A stretch of DNA of 59,751 nucleotides, taken from positions 1-59,751 of the forward strand of contig QXWO01000039.1 of the NCBI GenBank assembly GCA_009911035.1, given 5' to 3'. Positions 18,161 to 26,878 of the stretch are shown piece after piece; positions within the stretch are counted from its first letter, which is position 1; each line of letters starts with the position of its first letter. This DNA comes from Lachnospiraceae bacterium (GTDB lineage: Bacteria > Bacillota > Clostridia > Lachnospirales > Lachnospiraceae). The notes under the pieces are model-generated. The model made no database searches, was not told the DNA's origin, and saw only the letters and a program-made list of their open reading frames with translations. Both the position numbers and the translations under genes were made by a program.

Positions 18161-18850
18161 TTATGGCGTACAATGAAAGACTTTGTGCTGCTCCTGCGTA
18201 GGGCAACTCCAGCCTACAGAGGCAAATAATTCTGAAAATTCTGCATCCTGCATATCCTGACTCAATATATAATAATCAATGTCAAGTGCCTGCAAAATCT
18301 TTAATTCCCTGATTTTCCTTTCTTCCAGACATTTAATATACCCCTCATAACCAGAAAGGTTATTTTCTTTTCCGTATCCCTGTGTGGTATGATAGCGGGT
18401 AACGGCATTCAGCCAGTCATTCCCACGCTCATCAATTACACGGTCAATCGCCTTTTTGACATCCGGCTGGTCTATATATATGATGACGGGTTTCAGCGGC
18501 TTGATGATTTCTGCTATTTCTGAAATATAGTTTTGGGAAGCTGTTTCATCCATGCCGAATCTCATCATCGTCTCACACATCGGATTCTGCAAAAAGATAC
18601 AGTTAAAAACATATACCGCATCTTTGTCAGATTTCTTCGTAAATGAACGCCACTTTTCAAGTATCTTCATCCTCTCTGTTTCAAAATCAGGGAAATCATA
18701 ATCGGCATAATCCGCCGGGTGTTCCCCTACACCTTCATCAACACAAATAACCTTTTTTCCCTTTTTATTCAGTTCATCAGCAATCATCGCCGCTGTTGTA
18801 CTTTTCCCACTGCCCGGAAGTCCTTCCACTATGATTAAATTTGTTTTCAT
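18161..18850 (-). CDS. P-loop NTPase/kinase of unknown substrate
   Basis: About 229 residues with a Walker A motif at the very start (IIVEGLPGSGKSTTAAM) and an Asp-rich strand after a lysine-rich helix (KKVICVDEGVGEHP). A second strand with CIFLQNPMCETMMRF and a third with PVIIYIDQPDVKKAIDRV suggest a nucleotide- or shikimate-kinase-like fold. The start at 18850 follows AGAGAGGAAAA. The longer frame upstream reads into the remnant of the CPBP gene, which this gene's 5' side appears to have truncated. The role is not known. Confidence 0.75.
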   Translation of the reverse strand: MKTNLIIVEGLPGSGKSTTAAMIADELNKKGKKVICVDEGVGEHPADYADYDFPDFETERMKILEKWRSFTKKSDKDAVYVFNCIFLQNPMCETMMRFGMDETASQNYISEIAEIIKPLKPVIIYIDQPDVKKAIDRVIDERGNDWLNAVTRYHTTQGYGKENNLSGYEGYIKCLEERKIRELKILQALDIDYYILSQDMQDAEFSELFASVGWSCPTQEQHKVFHCTP

Positions 18851-18888
18851 ATATATTTTCCTCTCTATAAATCCCTGTTTCATGCTCT

Positions 18889-19461
18889 CTACAGCTTTCC
18901 AACAAATGGGCGATTCCCCAATAAAGACCATTCAGCAATGTTCCTTTTCTCACTCCATACTCCATACTCCGCTATTTGTTTTGGGAGCAGATATTCTCTC
19001 CAGCCAATTTCCTCCCCAAGCTCCAGCACTTGAATCGGAATACATACCGCCGCAGCAAGTACGCATATCACGCAGAATTGCAGCGGGTTAGCTATATGTA
19101 TCACCTGTTCTGTGCCTGTCAGACTGCCCAAATTGAAGATGCCGCTGTATTGTTCGGGAAACAGCACAAAATATAGAACTGTTCCCATCACAATTAAAAT
19201 GCCGGGAGCAAAAGCGCAGAAAGCCCATAGCTTTTTGTTCTTCCATATACGGAAAGAAATGCGCCATTCTGATCTGTCCCCCGTCATGCGTCTTGTAAAA
19301 AGAGCAGCTATAACGGGAAATGCTGTAAAGCCCTTTTGCAAAATTTGATATATGGTATTTTGACTGTTCCCCTGCAAACAAAACGCTGCTATGCCAAGCG
19401 CCCAACAGATACCTAATATAAAAATCAGGTATATTCTAATCTGACTTTTATTATCATTCAT
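18889..19461 (-). pseudogene. CPBP intramembrane metalloprotease, frameshifted and truncated
   Basis: From the ATG at 19461 (AAAGGAAA before it) the frame encodes four membrane segments and the first CPBP/Abi motif LGEEIGWREYLLPKQIAEYG. A tandem 7-bp duplication (TATGGAG twice, 18957-18971 region) then shifts the frame. The original reading, YGVRKGTLLNGLYWGIAHL with the metal-binding His, is found in the next phase. Homology ends at the following gene, so the second half is missing too. Upstream and in frame (19524-19464) is WIFCSVCGNKTKE, the start of a cysteine-rich KTR-type protein, another relic. Confidence 0.78.
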
Positions 19462-19532
19462 GTTATTTATTTCCTTTGTCTTATTTCCACAGACAGAGCA
19501 GAATATCCATTCGCCTTTTTCCATAGAAATCC

Positions 19533-20060
19533 TCAGATTTTGCCACCTTTCGTTTTCTGCTCCAGTTCCGCACCATAACGTATAACCATAGCAAGCAAAA
19601 GCAAACAGATCCCAGGCGTAACGCTGCCGCTATCATCAAACATATTCCATGACGACAAGTGAATTCTCTCGTAAATAAAATCTGTAATACACACAGATAT
19701 GACAGATAATACAATCGTGATAATTCCAAGCTGCTTTACCCTGTCTGCGCCTGCACTTGTAAACGGCGTCCCCTCTTTCAGTTCTGCTGTAAAATAGCGA
19801 TAGACAAATAATGTTATTACGCCGCCAAACAAAAGAGAAATATCCGCCGCCGTCAAAATGCCTACAAGCTGTCCCTTGCTCATTTCAGCCGAAGCCGACA
19901 GAAAATGAAGAAACTGGTTTTCCTCATTTAACACATCTGCCGCAACGAGGACAGTCGCTATTGATGTTAAAGCCACTCCCACGATTGCAAATACCAAAAC
20001 AATCTTAGAGAGTATCTGAAACACCCTCATTCCTTTTTGAATTTTCTCTAAATTACTCAT
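19533..20060 (-). CDS. DUF2975-family membrane protein
   Basis: A 175-residue protein with four membrane segments and the family landmarks: an opening KIQKGMRVFQILSKI, a polar stretch ELKEGTPFTSAGADRVKQLG before the third segment, and the end MVIRYGAELEQKTKG. DUF2975 genes usually sit next to a small XRE regulator. Here the XRE-type gene is two genes upstream and a CPBP gene lies between, overlapping by four bases. The function is unknown. Confidence 0.8.
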   Translation of the reverse strand: MSNLEKIQKGMRVFQILSKIVLVFAIVGVALTSIATVLVAADVLNEENQFLHFLSASAEMSKGQLVGILTAADISLLFGGVITLFVYRYFTAELKEGTPFTSAGADRVKQLGIITIVLSVISVCITDFIYERIHLSSWNMFDDSGSVTPGICLLLLAMVIRYGAELEQKTKGGKI

Positions 20061-20881
20061 TCTTTTATTTTCCTTTCTCCACTATCATCATTTTTCGAAA
20101 GCCTTTCAGCAGTCTTATTCCGTACAAATATGACAATTGGTGTGATTACCAGATATAGAACGGTCAAAATCACAAAGAATCCTATATCTGCCTCTAAAAA
20201 CACATAAATGATATTAAATCCAAAGTGCAGCAATACCGAATAAATCAGGTTGTTATGCCATTCTAAAAAAATGTTCATCAAAACGGTCATGCAGGTAATG
20301 ACGACAATATTGGAAATGACATAGGGGACTGCCCTCCAGTCGGTAAATTCTGAATCCACTGCCCACAACAGGGTATGCCAGAAGCACCATACCAAACCCT
20401 GACAGACAGAGGATTTTAAGAAACCATATCTCTTGTTGAATTCCTCCCGCATAAAGCCACGCCAGCCCAATTCTTCTCCTGTGGGTCCCGACGTAAAGGA
20501 CAGAAAAATACTGAGCGGCAATGCTATTATTCCAAAATTGATATAGGCCAGCACAGGCTTTCCCATGACAGCGGAAAAGAGGAACAACGCCAAAACACTA
20601 ATCCCAAATGTAAGTGCAAAAGAACATAGCAACGGAAAAAGTTTCACTTTACCCGAAAAACACCGTTTTATGAAAACCCTTCTTGTTTCGTCCGGTCTGA
20701 AATGTTTCCAGCCGATCAGGAGCAGATACGTTGGTGACCATGCGATCAGATTGCGGACAATCCACATGATGACAGGCGGTGCATGGAATACAAGACTTGC
20801 CATACCTGCCACAAAAATAATGAGCGCCCATACCAGAATATAGGAACTGATGATGTATTTCTTCAAATAATTTGTTTTCAT
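20057..20881 (-). CDS. CPBP-family intramembrane metalloprotease
   Basis: A 274-residue membrane protein with seven or eight hydrophobic segments. The catalytic-type motifs are present in order: GPTGEELGWRGFM (Glu pair plus Arg, about 148-160), WCFWHTLLW (metal-binding His, about 185) and a late ...LLHFGFNIIYVF (His and Asn, about 238). The ATG at 20881 is chosen because GGGAAAGGAG stands before it; it overlaps nothing and follows the XRE gene by four bases. Relatives process bacteriocin precursors or give self-immunity, but no precursor is nearby. Confidence 0.86.
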   Translation of the reverse strand: MKTNYLKKYIISSYILVWALIIFVAGMASLVFHAPPVIMWIVRNLIAWSPTYLLLIGWKHFRPDETRRVFIKRCFSGKVKLFPLLCSFALTFGISVLALFLFSAVMGKPVLAYINFGIIALPLSIFLSFTSGPTGEELGWRGFMREEFNKRYGFLKSSVCQGLVWCFWHTLLWAVDSEFTDWRAVPYVISNIVVITCMTVLMNIFLEWHNNLIYSVLLHFGFNIIYVFLEADIGFFVILTVLYLVITPIVIFVRNKTAERLSKNDDSGERKIKE

Positions 20882-20885
20882 ACCG

Positions 20886-21773
20886 TCAGCTCCTTTCCCT
20901 GTCCGTACAGATAACAAGCTCGCTCTTAATTCCATTTAGTTCAATAATGTTCTCCGCCTCCGGCACACTGAAAGGCTCGGTCTGCTTTCCATCCTTCTCA
21001 TAAGATATGCTTGTGCCGATCCCTTTCGCGATTGCAGTAAACGCTGCGTCCTGCGGAACATAGATTTTTGAAGTTGCGGACACTTGGTTGATTGCAACCT
21101 CCCCGTTTAAGGAATGGCAGACCACTTCCATATCAAGGTTACAGTTAATCTCTACCGTTCCGGTGACATCCGCAAGGATAACATTCGGTGTCTTTATATC
21201 AAGCTCTATGCTCTCACACTCCAAAGAACGGATTTCCACCGTTTCCGCATTGACCGCACATTCAATTTTTCCGATGTATGGCGTCGGTATCTGGACAAAG
21301 ATGTTGACCGCTTCTTTTGCCGTTGCTTCTGTCACCCCGTTTTTACGATTTACCTCCACATCAATCCGTTTTCTGATGTCATCAATCCTGACCTTAAAAT
21401 CATTCTGAAGCGTGGGCATGGTATTGGATACGAGGCGGACACGGATTTTCTCGCCCTCATATCCCGACAGTTTGAATTGCTTTGCCCCGCCGAATTTCAT
21501 ATCGTAGCGTTTTGGCTCATCAATGTCATACTCTGTAACGCTCTCATAAAGATAGTCCGCCGGCTTTTTTGCTCCTTTTTCATTCGAGAGCAGCTCATCA
21601 ATGGAAATGTCAAACAGGGCGGAGACTGCCATAATGTTTTCAATATCCGGAATGCCTGCATCCGTTTCCCATTTGGTAACTGCCTGTCTTGATACGCCGA
21701 GTTTCTCCGCCAGCTGTTCCTGTGACATACCTGCCTGCTTGCGGATAGATTTTAATTTTTCTGCAAATGTCAT
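20886..21773 (-). CDS. XRE-family regulator with adhesin-like beta-helix domain
   Basis: A 295-residue protein. Residues 1-62 are a Cro/C1-type helix-turn-helix (IRKQAGMSQEQLAEKLGVSR, then VTKWETDAGIPDIENI). From about 95 the sequence becomes strand-rich with repeating E-I-x-S-L-E-type turns (VEIRSLECESIELDIKTPNV), as in DUF4097/putative adhesin beta-solenoids. The start at 21773 has AGGAGGAAT before it. The next gene downstream begins four bases after the stop. It probably controls the CPBP/DUF2975 genes, with the beta domain sensing something at the membrane. In 21774-22100 I see only the palindrome TTTTGCGAAGCAAAA (21794-21808) and an inverted GCAAAATGCG pair. Confidence 0.85.
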   Translation of the reverse strand: MTFAEKLKSIRKQAGMSQEQLAEKLGVSRQAVTKWETDAGIPDIENIMAVSALFDISIDELLSNEKGAKKPADYLYESVTEYDIDEPKRYDMKFGGAKQFKLSGYEGEKIRVRLVSNTMPTLQNDFKVRIDDIRKRIDVEVNRKNGVTEATAKEAVNIFVQIPTPYIGKIECAVNAETVEIRSLECESIELDIKTPNVILADVTGTVEINCNLDMEVVCHSLNGEVAINQVSATSKIYVPQDAAFTAIAKGIGTSISYEKDGKQTEPFSVPEAENIIELNGIKSELVICTDRERS

Positions 21774-22100
21774 ATGATTCCTCCTAAATTTTTTACTTTT
21801 TGTTTTGCGAAGCAAAATGCGACTGCCACTGCATGGAGCAATGCCCAGCAAGCTGTGCAGAATTTTGCTTCCTTGTTTTGATGCCTTCAGTATAGGAAAG
21901 CGCATTTTGCATTACAAGCAGGCAGGAATTACATTTCGTTTTTTTCTGCTACTTTTCGTGGCATTTCCTTATTTATAAAACTTTCATTTGCTCTAAACAT
22001 TATAATTTTCTTATTGACCGTCTGCCTGTCTATATCAGATTAAATAATTAAGGAACAATAGCGCCCCTTGAATATGCACGATATCCATTTTGACAACAAT

Positions 22101-22349
22101 TTACTTCATGGTGTGTGCAGTAATAATTGTATAGCTGTAAGAATTAACTGTCAGCCTTACATTGTCAATTTCACAATACCAATTTTTTCCTTGACGGTAG
22201 ATACGGCAATTCTTATTCATAATCAGACCTTTACAGTATCCAACAACATCATCCGTATTTAATTTCAGATTTCTCTTAATCCTGTCAATTCCCATTTTGG
22301 TAGTATGAATCTTGTCTATATTATCAATCAATAGTCCACAATCACTCAT
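22101..22349 (-). CDS. DUF3781 protein
   Basis: An 82-residue protein with the family pattern: DNIDKIHTTKMGIDRIKRNL, then DDVVGYCKGLI and a paired-strand end YCEIDNVRLTVNSYSYTIIT. The length is normal for the domain. It lies 31 bases after the TetR gene on the same strand, so both may share the TetR promoter. The function is unknown. Confidence 0.78.
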   Translation of the reverse strand: MSDCGLLIDNIDKIHTTKMGIDRIKRNLKLNTDDVVGYCKGLIMNKNCRIYRQGKNWYCEIDNVRLTVNSYSYTIITAHTMK

Positions 22350-22380
22350 TATATCTTGCCCCTATAAACGCTATGTCGTA

Positions 22381-23019
22381 TTACTTATTGCTGTTTTGAA
22401 AAATAGGAATGACAGCCGATTTCAAGCTGCCTTGTTCCATATTTAGCAGCCGTTCCAGATTGTAAATAAATGCAGCTATTTTTCTTTGCTTTTCTTCTTC
22501 GCTGTGTTCCATAAGGTCATCAAACACTGTATTTGCATATAGAAATGTCATTTCCGCAGCTTCTTCTGGATAATCCGTCTGACATATCCCCTGCTCCATT
22601 CCCTCTCTTATTAAATCCGTAATAATAGGATTGATACCAAAGAGCAGGGACTTCTCCATTTTCTGGTGCATAAGGGCATTCTGCGGCTTATGTATCTGTT
22701 TCAAGAGTTCCTGTCCAAAATTACCATCGCTCACATTTAATGAAAGCATCATCATGGTAAGGCGCTCCAGCACTGGTATATTTTTTTGTACTGCAATCAC
22801 TTCTGCTTTTTCAACCAGCCTGCTCATCATTCGGCTGATCATTGCGTCCAAAATTTCTTCTTTGGATTTGAAATGGTAATAAAGCGTCCCCCTCGCAATG
22901 CCGATTTCATTCAGAATGTCACTGGTGCTGGTGCCGTCAAAGCCTTTTGTTCCAAACAGTCTCTCTGCCACGTCCAATATTTCATTTTTACGTTCTTCCG
23001 CTTCTTTTACCACACGCAT
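22381..23019 (-). CDS. TetR/AcrR-family regulator
   Basis: A 212-residue repressor-type protein. The N-terminal helix-turn-helix is clear: ILDVAERLFGTKGFDGTSTS, then DILNEIGIARGTLYYHFKSK (about 14-58). An all-helical ligand domain follows. The ATG at 23019 has AGGAGGG 11 bases upstream. A textbook promoter with an overlapping palindrome stands directly in front, so it very likely represses itself. No transporter or enzyme is divergently encoded; its usual target may have been lost when the neighbouring sequence was rearranged. Confidence 0.92.
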   Translation of the reverse strand: MRVVKEAEERKNEILDVAERLFGTKGFDGTSTSDILNEIGIARGTLYYHFKSKEEILDAMISRMMSRLVEKAEVIAVQKNIPVLERLTMMMLSLNVSDGNFGQELLKQIHKPQNALMHQKMEKSLLFGINPIITDLIREGMEQGICQTDYPEEAAEMTFLYANTVFDDLMEHSEEEKQRKIAAFIYNLERLLNMEQGSLKSAVIPIFQNSNK

Positions 23020-23047
23020 GGAATCTGCACCCTCCTATTGTTTGTAG

Positions 23048-23092
23048 ACTGACTGTCGGTTTAATATTAGCACTGAGAAAATAATTTGTCAA
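23048..23092 (-). promoter_or_regulatory. Sigma-A promoter and TetR operator
   Basis: Reading leftward: TTGACA (23092-23087), a 17-base spacer, TAATAT (23069-23064), then the near-perfect palindrome ACCGACAGTCAGT (23060-23048) just past the -10, and AGGAGGG before the TetR start. The order -35, -10, operator, gene fits autorepression. Confidence 0.8.
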
Positions 23093-23434
23093 TCTATCTG
23101 GCTGGAAATTGATAAAACTTTGCTTAAATGAAAAATCAATGGACATAAGCATACAATATAATCCTTTCTGTCCATTGATTTCTACGTTCTCAAATAGCTT
23201 CACACACATTTCCCTTATAATTGTTCGTGGAATCGTTAAGCCTTTGACTTCCATACTTAGTAACCGGATTTCCATTTTATCCGTACCCCATAGCCTGCCC
23301 CTCCTTTCGTGTAACTGATTTTTAGTCAAAAAGAATTACTCTTTCACTAATATGAGAAAAACGGCTATAAAAACGGAAGTGTTTTTTTAAAAACAGCTAC
23401 AATATTTTATTTTTTTGCAAAGGACTGACCATAA

Positions 23435-23659
23435 ATGCCAAAATACGCTGAACTCTCGGCATTCAGGGAGCAGAATTTCATAACGGAAGCGGACAGGAAT
23501 ATGCTCCACCGTGAAGCTCGCGCCCTTGCCATCCGGCGTATTGAGGAAAGCGCAAGGACGGAGGAAGATTTTAAGGAAGTCATCAGGTGGTGGGACAGGC
23601 TGGACGTTAACAGGGAACGGAAAGAAACCACGAGACAGGACGCTCCACTGTCCCTCTGA
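23435..23659 (+). CDS. Small charged protein beside a sigma-like gene
   Basis: A 74-residue plus-strand protein, almost wholly helical and charged: NFITEADRNMLHREARALAI, then a second helix with EEDFKEVIRWWDRLD. I do not recognise a named family, but similar small genes precede sigma-like genes of mobile elements in Clostridia. Its 3' end overlaps the broken sigma-like gene. It is the only clear plus-strand gene pair in the first 33 kb and seems a remnant of a transferred module. Between 23093 and 23434 I see only an unassigned minus-strand frame (MEIRLLSMEVKGLTIP) that I cannot support. Confidence 0.4.
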   Translation: MPKYAELSAFREQNFITEADRNMLHREARALAIRRIEESARTEEDFKEVIRWWDRLDVNRERKETTRQDAPLSL

Positions 23660-24062
23660 AATGGGGCGCAGATGAATTGTATCTTTCCGATAAACCCTCT
23701 TATGACATGATTTTAAGAAGGCTTCTGCTTGCGGGCGATTTCCTCGATTTTATTTTTGACCACCCTGAAACAATACATGAGCTTGTCGTGGATGCGGACT
23801 TATCGAAAATATTAAAGGAACTAAAGCCGCACCTCAAAATATGCTCTATTATCTGTTCCTGCGTGACTATTCCGCAACGGAGTATGCGGAAAGTATCGGA
23901 CAGTCTGACCGGAATATCAGGGGTATTAGGGAAACTGCTCTGAAAAAGATACGAAAGCTCTATGGCAGCATACTTACATACAGGAAAGAAAACAGTCTGC
24001 CGATGACGATTGACGAAAAATATTTCTTGGAAAACGGAGTGCGGAAGAAAAAGGGAAAATAA
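23617..24062 (+). pseudogene. Sigma-70-like factor of a mobile element, start lost and frameshifted
   Basis: The frame carries GADELYLSDKPSYDMILRRL and DFLDFIFDHPETIHELV, then after about 23842 the region 4-like part LRDYSATEYAESIGQSDRNI with RGIRETALKKIRKLYG. Two lesions are visible. The codon where translation should start (ERNHETGRS...) is ACG at 23617-23619 instead of ATG. A single missing base near 23842 splits the reading between HLK and MLYYLF. The factor probably once helped express conjugation or element genes. Sequence from 24063 to 24363 holds only an unrecognised minus-strand frame (24350-24114). Confidence 0.65.
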
Positions 24063-24363
24063 ATGTATCCCGACTAAAAACCGCAATCAGCTTGACAAAT
24101 AATAAGTAACCATTTATAACATAGAAGATATTACACCAGGTGATGTGACAGGATTGATGGATTGGAGCAGATTTTTTGTGCTAAACTGTTTACAGATACG
24201 AACAAAAGGATTATCACCTTCTTCCTTTACCACAACATCTGCAAGTTTCCATTCACCACAAATGAGCCAGCCGGATATGTTGTATTTTAGCAGATGCGCA
24301 TTTCCGCTAAAATACAGCGTTTTTCGGAAATGTTTACATCTACAGTTCACAACATATCACATC

Positions 24364-24522
24364 GTTCTGGTAAGCATGGGCGGTATCAATATGGCGGTGG
24401 CCCATGTTCAGGGCATCAAGGCAGGCTTTCTTCGTCTCCTCCCCCGCCGGCACCATGTATACGCCCATGCCGAACTGTGGAATCTTTGTTCCATTGTTTA
24501 ATGTAATATAAGTCTGGTTCAT
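24364..24522 (-). pseudogene. Aldo/keto reductase, N-terminal fragment
   Basis: Behind a strong GGAGGGAAA ribosome site, the ATG at 24522 opens a classical AKR: MNQTYITLNNGTKIPQFGMG, then a cofactor-loop strand and the active-site-proximal RHIDTAHAYQN. The match stops after AYQN and the frame ends at 24340 in unrelated sequence. The missing continuation (ERSVGEAVRQSGIPREE) occurs on the same strand at 14765. The two pieces abut without overlap if about 9.6 kb is removed. Confidence 0.75.
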
Positions 24523-24777
24523 TTTATTTCCCTCCTGTATTTTATTTTTTGCCACCCGCAGGTTTCCTTTTCCAGGCTCCTGACCTGTGGACCAATGAAC
24601 GCGCCTCTGCTGTCCATCTTTTTTAAGGATATTATATTTTTATTTCCGGCCCTCTACAACACCACATCACAGCGCAGCGGGGTTTATGCCACACATCCAG
24701 CAAAAATGTGGCGAAACCTGCCAATCCATTGAATAACCACTTAGTCGGAATTACCGCACTTTTGATATTTCAAAAGG

Positions 24778-24823
24778 CAAAAAAACGATAACCTATTTTT
24801 CAGAACGGCTATCGTTATTTTTA
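24778..24823. terminator. Bidirectional terminator-like hairpin
   Basis: AAAAACGATAACC and GGCTATCGTTATTTTT form a long stem flanked by A and T runs on both sides, so it can end transcripts in either direction. It lies about 190 bases past the MATE gene stop. Between them, on the minus strand, is a short open piece (RFSVRNYSLLQGIPKEI) ending near 24861 that looks like a C-terminal relic I cannot name. Confidence 0.7.
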
Positions 24824-25007
24824 CATCTAAAGAAATTTTAAATAATCAACGTAATTATCTCAATCAACGTCCTGCCAATTAGCGTTGCTCAGTATTTCTT
24901 TTGGAATCCCCTGCAGCAGGGAATAATTTCTCACGGAAAATCGGTAACTGGCATCCTTATCAATGTCAGAAACAGAAAAACTGCCCTTGAAATTTCTACC
25001 CCGTTCC

Positions 25008-26336
25008 TTACTTCAATGCAAGACTTCTGTTATTTTTTATCATACACAAAATAGTATAGATTGCAACTGCCAGCTCTGTAATCGGCATGACCCACCATAG
25101 AAGTTTCGCACCAAACAGCGCCGGAAGCACAAACACTAATACACCGCATAAAACCATGCCCCGTGCCATAGAAATGATCAATGCGGTTTTCGGCTGCATC
25201 ACAGACTGGAAATAATAGGTTGCGAAAATGTTCAGCGGCAAAAGCAGATACGCAAGACCATAGATCTGCATAATACCGGGCGCAATCTGCAATACGCTGT
25301 CTGTTGGGGACATGAATACTTTCACAAAAGCGTTTGGGAGCAGACGTACTGCAACTGTCCATAGAACACCGAAGACTGCGACCGTCCACAGGGAATATTT
25401 CCGCGTTTCCCTGATGCGCTCTATATTATGCACACTGTAGTTTTCGGAGACAATTGGCTGTGCAGCCTGTCCGACAGCGTAAGTAAAGCATTGGACAAGA
25501 CCGGATATCTGGACAATAACCCCAAATACCGCCAGCGCATCTGCACCAAAATAGTTCATAATCTGACGGTTAAACAGCATTGCAATCATTCCCATCGCTA
25601 TTTCCGAGACAAAAACAGAACAGCCGTTGAGCACCAGTTCTTTTGCCTTATGAATATAACCATGGACACGGGCCAGCTTGAGTGTATTTTTCCTGCTGAA
25701 AAAGTGAGAAACCATAACCACAATCGTCAGCGTTACGCCGATAGCAGTCGCAAGGCCTGCGCCAAACATACCCATGTTAAGCCCAAACACAAAATACAGA
25801 TCTCCGAAAATATTGAAACATCCGCCACACAAAGTCGCAAAGGCTGCAAACCCCGGCGCATTATCGTTTCTCAGATAAGCGGCTAACATTTGCGTAAACG
25901 GATATGCCGGAATCACAAATTGAATCGGGCGAAGATATGTCTTTGCCAATGGCAGGAGAGCATCATCCGCACCAAACAGGCGAAGCAGCTGGTCATCAAA
26001 AACAGTGAGTCCGATCCAACATACTGCAGCTATAGCCGAAGTGAAAAGCAAGGACAAGGTAAAATAGGCATTTGCCTTGTCGTTCTTCCCTTGTGCCCTG
26101 TAATATGTATATTTGATAGAACCTCCGCTGCCGGTCAAAATCCCCAAACTGTATAAAATTGTCCAAATCGGCGCTACAATAGACAATGCCGCCGTACCCT
26201 GCGGCCCCTGATACTGACCAACTACGGCAACGTCCACCAGCCCGTATATACAGGAGATCATGGAACCTCCAAAGGCTGCGCCAAGATACCTAAAGTAGTG
26301 TTTTTTAATACTTCCCTGTGTTAAATTCTTTTCCAT
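25008..26336 (-). CDS. MATE-family efflux transporter
   Basis: A 442-residue, full-length MATE exporter with 12 membrane segments. It shows the N-lobe entry GLVDVAVVGQYQGPQGTAAL and a second-lobe counterpart GADALAVFGVIVQISGLVQC. Such pumps export cationic drugs or metabolites against a sodium or proton gradient. It is nine bases downstream of a MarR-type regulator gene, forming a classic autoregulated pump operon. No damage is seen, in contrast to the MATE fragment at 8.1 kb. Confidence 0.93.
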   Translation of the reverse strand: MEKNLTQGSIKKHYFRYLGAAFGGSMISCIYGLVDVAVVGQYQGPQGTAALSIVAPIWTILYSLGILTGSGGSIKYTYYRAQGKNDKANAYFTLSLLFTSAIAAVCWIGLTVFDDQLLRLFGADDALLPLAKTYLRPIQFVIPAYPFTQMLAAYLRNDNAPGFAAFATLCGGCFNIFGDLYFVFGLNMGMFGAGLATAIGVTLTIVVMVSHFFSRKNTLKLARVHGYIHKAKELVLNGCSVFVSEIAMGMIAMLFNRQIMNYFGADALAVFGVIVQISGLVQCFTYAVGQAAQPIVSENYSVHNIERIRETRKYSLWTVAVFGVLWTVAVRLLPNAFVKVFMSPTDSVLQIAPGIMQIYGLAYLLLPLNIFATYYFQSVMQPKTALIISMARGMVLCGVLVFVLPALFGAKLLWWVMPITELAVAIYTILCMIKNNRSLALK

Positions 26337-26344
26337 AATAACTC

Positions 26345-26785
26345 CTATCTAAACTTACTCATTCGCCGGGACAGGCTGTCCGAGTATTTCGCAAGTAATT
26401 TCATTGCAAGTTCTCTTTCAGAGGCATCCATATCCTCAAAGGCTGCAATTTCTTCCGCAAGGACCAGATCAACCGTTTTCCTGGAAAACTCTTCGCCTTT
26501 TTTCGTTAGTGTGACATACTTATGACGTTTACCATTGTAATCCCCAACCTCAATTAAACCGTCTTCCACCATCTTTTTCAAGGCAGAATGGACAGTCTGC
26601 TTTGGCTGGTATATAAAACTGCAGATATCTTTTTGGGTGACTTTTTCTTCCGACTGGCGTATGTAATACAATATCCAAAATGCACAATCAGATAAGCCAA
26701 AAGACTTGGCGACCCCCCGGTAGATTTCCTCATATCCATTGATGGTTGCATTGAAGGTAACAAGAACTTCTTTTGCAGTATACAC
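26345..26785 (-). CDS. MarR-family regulator
   Basis: A 146-residue regulator with the winged-helix core: DCAFWILYYIRQSEEKVTQK, then FIYQPKQTVHSALKKMVEDG and the wing DYNGKRHKYVTLTKKG. Long terminal helices form the dimer. Translation starts at a GTG (26785) nine bases behind AGGAGG. It is the first gene of a two-gene operon with the MATE pump. The palindrome in its promoter indicates autorepression relieved by a pump substrate. Confidence 0.92.
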   Translation of the reverse strand: MYTAKEVLVTFNATINGYEEIYRGVAKSFGLSDCAFWILYYIRQSEEKVTQKDICSFIYQPKQTVHSALKKMVEDGLIEVGDYNGKRHKYVTLTKKGEEFSRKTVDLVLAEEIAAFEDMDASERELAMKLLAKYSDSLSRRMSKFR

Positions 26786-26802
26786 AGATTTTTCCTCCTT
26801 TT

Positions 26803-26854
26803 AGTCCGAAATCAGACTTATTTTATCTTATTTTTCTCAAGTTTTCAAGAGAGT
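26803..26854 (-). promoter_or_regulatory. MarR/MATE operon promoter and operator
   Basis: Leftward, TTGAAA is followed after 17 bases by TAAAAT, then by the palindrome AGTCTGATTTCGGACT (26818-26803; seven-base arms, one mismatch) between the -10 and the GTG start. The position suits repression by the MarR protein. Confidence 0.6.
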
Positions 26855-26878
26855 TCACAAAAAAATAACATTTGCCGT

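Noticed and set aside
22988-23329. 113-codon minus-strand frame overlapping the TetR promoter
   Set aside because: It runs through a strong promoter and into the TetR gene; at best its first part is an unidentified relic.
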